From an uncultured Clostridia bacterium (GTDB lineage: Bacteria; Bacillota; Clostridia; Peptostreptococcales; Acidaminobacteraceae): DNA of 17,693 nucleotides. Positions 13,931-17,693 of the stretch are shown here, one piece after another. How positions within the stretch are numbered: position 1 is the stretch's first letter; each line of letters starts with the position of its first letter. The DNA is taken from NCBI GenBank assembly GCA_945950065.1, contig CAMFGQ010000015.1, positions 1 to 17,693 of the forward strand. The letters run 5' to 3'. The position numbers were made by a program, and so were the translations under genes. The notes under the pieces were generated by a model, which was not told the origin of the DNA, ran no database searches, and saw only the letters and a list, made by a program, of their open reading frames with translations.

Positions 13931-14499
13931 CCATCAAGAAACTCTTATGCTGTGGCGATAGTATAACCTATGGTTATGGTGTGCCTCCAGGTGCATCTTG
14001 GTATGAACTCCTTGCAAAGAAGGTGGACTTTCCTATGGTTAATGCAGGAGCTAATGGAGCTCGACTTCTCGATCTCCTCCCCAAAATGCAAAGGGAGATT
14101 AGGCTCCATCAGCCTTCCCATGTCCTAATCTTTGCTGGAATCAATGATCTGATTCAGCAATATCCTGCACGGCTCCTTATAAAAGAGATTGATAAACTCC
14201 TTCGGGAGGCTGAAAGGCTTGGCGCAACCCCTATCTTTGCCACTGCCATCATGCCCAAGGCACATATTCAACGAACAGCTTGGATCTACGAAAATCAGTA
14301 TGATGCAATAAAAAAAGAAGTCTCTAGCTTTAATGGCTTTCTACGAGACTTCTCCTTGCAGAACAACTTCCTTCTTCTAGACTTTGACCACTTCTTCCAA
14401 GAAGTAGATCCTAGGCCTCAGCTCTTTCCTGATGGTATCCACCCCAATAAGGAGGCTCATAAGCTCATGGCAGAGCTTATCCTAAAGCAATTGTCTTAG
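13927..14499 (+). CDS. Cytoplasmic SGNH/GDSL-family hydrolase
   Basis: Esterase-type hydrolase of 190 residues with all four SGNH blocks: CGDSITYG with nucleophile Ser12, NAGANG with oxyanion Gly41, AGINDL with Asn73, and PDGIHPN with Asp169 and His172. No signal peptide is present, so it should act in the cytoplasm on an acyl or acetyl ester, for example an acyl-CoA thioester, lysophospholipid or acetylated sugar. The natural substrate cannot be read from the sequence. It overlaps the preceding small protein gene by 4 bp (ATGA) and is the last gene of the lysR transcript. The next gene converges on it after 49 bases, with only a weak U-rich hairpin between them. Confidence 0.92.
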   Translation: MTIKKLLCCGDSITYGYGVPPGASWYELLAKKVDFPMVNAGANGARLLDLLPKMQREIRLHQPSHVLIFAGINDLIQQYPARLLIKEIDKLLREAERLGATPIFATAIMPKAHIQRTAWIYENQYDAIKKEVSSFNGFLRDFSLQNNFLLLDFDHFFQEVDPRPQLFPDGIHPNKEAHKLMAELILKQLS

Positions 14500-14548
14500 A
14501 GGAGATGACTAATCTTCTTCTTACTTTTCATCTGGCTAGGGATACCTT

Positions 14549-15187
14549 TTAATATTCTTTCATCTTCATAAGTTTCACTGATAGAGTAATGGACAAAAGA
14601 TGAATCAGGAGAACAGAGACGAAAAGGATCAGTCCAGGTCCCCAGGGATATGTTTTCATCTCTGGAAGTCTATCCAATAGGGAGACCACAGCCTTCATCC
14701 TTGGAATCTGCCTCATCCCAAGAAAGATCAAAATATACATCACAGTAACCACAATGCGACCCTTTTCTTCTCCAAGATATAGAATTGGCGGTAGCATAAA
14801 GCTTTGAATAAACAGTGGTGCTGCAAAGGATAATGCTGATACCAGGATCATGGTTTTCATGGTGGTAGCAGGGTCTAAGCTTCCTACGATAATGGTAGCA
14901 AGCACGGATAGGAAACCAATGATCCACGAAAGACCATATTTGCTTAAGACATAATCTGTGACGGAAGCAGGGGAACTGAGGTAGAATAGCTTAGCCTTGT
15001 CCTTATCATCGAAGCCTACACTCATGAAACCAAAGATAAAGGTAAAGAGTAGTCCAAAGGTGGGAACAAGCCATAGATGGGATGCTTTTGGTGTTCCAGC
15101 AATAGCGACAAAGAGGATTGCCAAAGGAATCATAAACACAAAATACTTCCTTAAAAGCAAATAATCTTTATAAAGTAGAGCCAACAT
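14549..15187 (-). CDS. ABC-2 family transporter permease
   Basis: Membrane partner of the ATPase gene just upstream. I chose the ATG at 15187-15185 (212 residues, MLALLYKDYLLLRKYF) because AAAGGAGG precedes it by five bases; the longer reading frame adds 37 residues overlapping the ATPase gene without a site. About six hydrophobic helices are visible. The N-terminal KDYLLLRKY and the central FGFMSVGFDDKDKAKLFYLSS resemble ABC2_membrane_5 (PF13346) permeases, found with YtrA-type GntR regulators. It overlaps the ATPase 3' end by 20 bp. If the ATPase is inactive, this permease may lack its engine. Substrate is unknown; related systems in Firmicutes are linked to cell-envelope stress or antibiotic peptides. 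Confidence 0.85.
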   Translation of the reverse strand: MLALLYKDYLLLRKYFVFMIPLAILFVAIAGTPKASHLWLVPTFGLLFTFIFGFMSVGFDDKDKAKLFYLSSPASVTDYVLSKYGLSWIIGFLSVLATIIVGSLDPATTMKTMILVSALSFAAPLFIQSFMLPPILYLGEEKGRIVVTVMYILIFLGMRQIPRMKAVVSLLDRLPEMKTYPWGPGLILFVSVLLIHLLSITLSVKLMKMKEY

Positions 15188-16014
15188 GGCGACCTCCTTT
15201 GATGAAGAAGAGCATGATCTCTTCAATGCTTGGGCGATCAAGGATAAGACTTGTGGGAACCAGGCTGCGCCTTGCAAGGTAAGAGCTGCCATAGGCATGA
15301 CTTCTCTTTCCTACAATGGCATCCGTTGTAATCACTTCCTCATCACCCTCGGGTGTATAGATAGCATACTCTTCTCTGAGTAGATCTTTATTCTCGAGGA
15401 AGATTAATTTACCATCATGGATAAAGGCGATGTAGTCTGCTGCCTTTTCAAGATCAGAAAGAATATGGGATGAGATCAACACACTTTTTGTCTCATCTTG
15501 GATAAACTCAAGAAGAAGATCCAAGATCTCTTCTCGTACGACTGGATCCAGTCCACTTGTGGCCTCATCAAGTAAAAGCAGTTTGGCACCATGAGAGAGT
15601 GCGATGGCTAGGGAAAGCTTCATCCGCATACCGCGTGAGAGCTCTTTTACTTTCTTCCTTTCCACAAGTTTAAACTTCTGCAAATAGCCTTGAAAAGCTA
15701 CTGCATTCCAATAGGGATACAGTTTTGCACAGAACTTTTCTACTTGAGAAATCCTAAGATCCCCTGGTAAATTTAGATCATCTAAGACTACGCCTATTCT
15801 GGCAAAGGTCTCTTTGGCGTTCTTCTTCATTTCCTGCCCAAAGATATTTACCTCTCCATGATCTGCATTACATAAACCTAAAATACATTTGATGGTCGTA
15901 CTCTTTCCAGCGCCATTTTCTCCAATAAAGCCCACCACAGCTCCTTCTGGTATGGAGAAGTTAAGTGGACCTAGCTTATTTTTCTAACTCCTTAACCTCT
16001 AAAATGTTCTTCAT
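15168..16014 (-). pseudogene. ABC transporter ATP-binding protein, probably frameshifted near its 5' end
   Basis: The expected ATG at 16014-16012 has a strong GGAGG just upstream and opens as MKNILEVKELEK, then meets TAA at 15978-15976. The next frame continues NKLGPLNFSIPEGAVVGF and then an intact ATPase of about 256 residues from the GTG at 15938. That part has Walker A GENGAGKST, signature LSRGMRMKL, Walker B LLLLDEATSGLDP and switch SSHI. Compared with the family, about five residues between LEK and KLGP (the A-loop region) are missing, consistent with a net 14-base loss. Translation might restart at 15938, where GAAGGAG precedes GTG, but the product would lack the first beta-strand and A-loop. 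It overlaps the GntR gene by 23 bp and the permease by 20 bp. A sequencing error or recoding are alternatives. Confidence 0.7.
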
Positions 16015-16384
16015 CTTCCTCCTCCAAGGTTTCTAAAATCTCTACAATTTCCTGTTTTGAGATCTTTGACAAAGTTGCCAGTTGAAGCACTTTTCTGAGA
16101 TGCTCTTCAATGTTGCGAAGATGCTCTTCTCGTTGAAGCTTTTCATCTCGTGGTGCAACAAAGCTGCCCTTTCCTTGAACAGAGTGGATATAACCTTCTT
16201 GTTCAAGTTCATCATAGGCGCGCTTTGTCGTAATGACGCTGATTCGAAGCTCCTTTGCTAAAAAGCGAATGGAGGGTAGTTTGGTGCCCTCGGCAAGCTT
16301 TCCTGTTAGTATGTCTCTTTGAATCTGCTTTTTGATTTGCACATAGATTGGGTCATCACTGGCATTGCGTATCACAATATTCAT
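15992..16384 (-). CDS. GntR-family transcriptional regulator, YtrA subfamily
   Basis: Small DNA-binding repressor of 130 residues. The winged helix-turn-helix spans about 10-78 (PIYVQIKKQIQRDILTGKL, then LPSIRFLAKELRISVITTKRAYDELEQEGYI, then VQGKGSFVA), followed by a short coiled helical tail of about 50 residues rich in Glu instead of a large effector domain. This is the YtrA type, which usually represses its own ABC transporter operon. The ATG has an AAAGGAGG site upstream. Its 3' end overlaps the ATPase start region by 23 bp. A promoter lies just before it, and the region around its -10 contains AT-rich near-palindromes that could be the operator. Confidence 0.93.
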   Translation of the reverse strand: MNIVIRNASDDPIYVQIKKQIQRDILTGKLAEGTKLPSIRFLAKELRISVITTKRAYDELEQEGYIHSVQGKGSFVAPRDEKLQREEHLRNIEEHLRKVLQLATLSKISKQEIVEILETLEEEDEEHFRG

Positions 16385-16419
16385 GGGAGCGTCCTCCTTT
16401 ATCTGTAGCTACTGTATAT

Positions 16420-16448
16420 ATTGTGTATGAACACTTATATGTTGTCAA
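16420..16448 (-). promoter_or_regulatory. Predicted sigma-A promoter for the gntR-ABC operon
   Basis: On the minus strand a perfect TTGACA (16448-16443) is followed after 17 bases by CACAAT (16425-16420), four of six matches to the -10 consensus. Transcription would start near 16413, about 28 bases before the GntR ATG. An eight-base palindrome GTAGCTAC lies just downstream at 16405-16412 and could be part of an operator, though this is weak. Confidence 0.6.
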
Positions 16449-16550
16449 GAATAAATCTTCCTAAAAAAGGGAGAAAGAAGAAGAGATAATAGGTAGGTTG
16501 TAAGAAAGATGGAAAACACAAAGAATTCAAGAGGTAGGTAGGGTTCTAAT

Positions 16551-17468
16551 CTATTTGTTAGGACTCTTTTTAGAAAGATTGGTAATCAGGGCTCCACTGG
16601 TAATCAACACTGCCCCTAGAAAATGATACCAATAAAAACTCTCCCCCAAAATCATCACACTGGAGATGATGGTCACAAGTGGAGAGAAACTAGAAAACAC
16701 AGCCACGGGTACAGAAGCCATACGACTGAGAGCATAGGCACTGATCAGTGCTGTTCCAAAGCTCGACAGAATCCCGAGGAAGGACAAAACAAAAAGATAG
16801 TTGAGATTGGTAAGGGGCCTGAAAAAGGAAAGCCACTCACCATCTATCATGTGCTGCGTTAAGGCAATGCCATTGAACACAAGAAAACTCAGGGCAAGAA
16901 TAAAGGTGGTAATCTTCTGCAAAGAATAGCTCTTAGTATAGGATCTGGTGAGCACAATGTTAAGGCTCATAACAAAGACCGATGAAAATACAAGGATAAA
17001 GCCTATAAACTCCCCTGTCTCAGACTGGCGTAGATTCATCCACTGAAGGAGAATCACACCCAACACAGCAACAAGAACACCTAGAACTTGCTTAAGAACA
17101 ATGGGTTCATGAATCAAAAAATGAGCAAAGAAAAGCGTGATCACAGGGGCCACTGAAGTGAGTAATCCAGTCTGCATGGCACTGGCATACTGTAGACCAA
17201 AGATCTGCAAAATGAAAAACAGCAAAGGATAAAGAAGACCCAGTGGAAGAAGACGAAGAAGATCCTGTTTGCTAAAACGAATCTCTGCTTTAGTGAGATG
17301 ATTGTAGAAAAGAACAGACAGAAAGGCAAAAGTAAAGCGCTGGGCAAGCACATCAAAAGTAGAGGCATACTGCATGGAGAGCTTGACAAAAATATAGGAC
17401 AGACCAACGATGATGGCATGGCAAAGAAGTAAAAGATAAGGCAACGCTCCGGGTTTTTCTTCCTTCAT
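16551..17468 (-). CDS. EamA/DMT-superfamily transporter
   Basis: Membrane exporter or permease of the drug/metabolite transporter superfamily. The 305 residues carry two EamA repeats, roughly 10-145 and 155-297, with about ten hydrophobic helices. Typical features are IIVGLSYIFVKLSMQY in helix 1, QRFTFAFLSVLFY in helix 2, QTGLLTSVAPVITLFFAH in the first repeat, and SSFSPLVTIISSVMILGE followed by HFLGAVLITSGALI in the second. The start has GAGGG seven bases before the ATG at 17468-17466. Substrate is unknown: members move amino acids, nucleotide precursors or small metabolites. It appears to be a single-gene unit; 166 bases separate it from the gntR start and contain the gntR promoter but no clear terminator. 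Confidence 0.92.
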   Translation of the reverse strand: MKEEKPGALPYLLLLCHAIIVGLSYIFVKLSMQYASTFDVLAQRFTFAFLSVLFYNHLTKAEIRFSKQDLLRLLPLGLLYPLLFFILQIFGLQYASAMQTGLLTSVAPVITLFFAHFLIHEPIVLKQVLGVLVAVLGVILLQWMNLRQSETGEFIGFILVFSSVFVMSLNIVLTRSYTKSYSLQKITTFILALSFLVFNGIALTQHMIDGEWLSFFRPLTNLNYLFVLSFLGILSSFGTALISAYALSRMASVPVAVFSSFSPLVTIISSVMILGESFYWYHFLGAVLITSGALITNLSKKSPNK

Positions 17469-17561
17469 ATCTTTCCCTCAATACTCTCTTCTAGCGACTA
17501 ACAGGTGATGATCAATCATTCTTTCTAGCATTATAGCTTATTCGATGGCTGAATGACTTAA

Positions 17562-17693
17562 TCAGGACATAGCTTTTTTCTTTGTCTTTTCTCTTTTCTT
17601 TCGGTTTCCTCTGTTTTCAACTCTTCTTCTCAGAAGATTCAGTTGAGCTTCAGATGGTAGATCATGGTCCTCTTCTTAGCATCAGCAACCTTC
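17562..17693 (-). other. Possible 3' end of an unrecognised gene entering from the right edge
   Basis: On the minus strand a 37-codon stretch (17675-17562) encodes a highly charged tail, DLPSEAQLNLLRRRVENRG followed by a Lys/Arg-rich end and TGA. It has no start codon and is preceded in frame by TAA. A second frame encodes KVADAKKR from the edge and then stops at 17641-17639. The two would join by a shift near the AAGAAGAGGA tract. This may be the C-terminus of a gene or chance purine-rich sequence. Confidence 0.2.

Noticed and set aside
14499..14520. Hairpin GAGGAGAT / ATCTTCTT after the SGNH hydrolase as a terminator
   Set aside because: It contains two G-U pairs, has no clean U-tract and starts inside the stop codon; too weak to call.
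16484..16545. Repeated AGGTAGGT motifs in the spacer before the DMT gene's end
   Set aside because: Only two short copies in purine-rich DNA; likely chance.

Overview
The window looks like chromosomal DNA of an anaerobic, low-to-moderate-GC Firmicute, most likely in Clostridia. The evidence is strong AGGAGG-type ribosome binding sites on nearly every gene, a clostridial gap-pgk-tpi-gpmI glycolytic block, a YtrA-type GntR/ABC operon and a small ferredoxin-containing sirohaem reductase. No rRNA, tRNA, CRISPR array, insertion sequence or phage gene was seen. Genes are packed tightly, and no gene-free stretch exceeds about 225 bases.

Layout. Positions 1-8694 (minus strand) form one long codirectional run. 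In transcription order it is a nucleoside-type ABC transporter without its lipoprotein (nupO, nupP, nupQ homologues), the sigma-54 gene rpoN, then gap, pgk, tpiA and gpmI, which is cut by the left edge. A good extended -10 promoter lies ahead of nupO. An intrinsic terminator-like hairpin sits between gap and pgk, and a short palindrome sits between rpoN and gap. The GAPDH lacks the usual NAD-specificity residues.

Positions 8806-12640 form a sulfur-related module on the minus strand. It comprises a coenzyme A-disulfide reductase with a shortened C-terminal rhodanese domain, a small sirohaem sulfite/nitrite-reductase-like protein carrying two ferredoxin clusters, and a YeiH-family putative sulfate/sulfite exporter ending at a strong terminator. 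Divergent from it, on the plus strand, is a LysR regulator of CysB/CysL type. It is followed by a small two-repeat helical protein of unknown function and a cytoplasmic SGNH hydrolase. A perfect 16-base palindrome overlaps the lysR promoter in the divergent region.

Positions 14549-16448 (minus strand) hold a GntR (YtrA-type) - ABC ATPase - ABC-2 permease operon. The ATPase gene appears frameshifted near its 5' end: the expected start reads only 12 codons before a stop, while the rest of the ATPase is intact in another frame. An EamA/DMT exporter follows (16551-17468, minus strand). The last 225 bases hold no confident gene.

The parts most worth attention are the sulfur module as a possible self-contained persulfide/sulfite handling unit, the GAPDH cofactor-site changes, the ATPase frameshift and the duplicated small protein coupled to the SGNH hydrolase.
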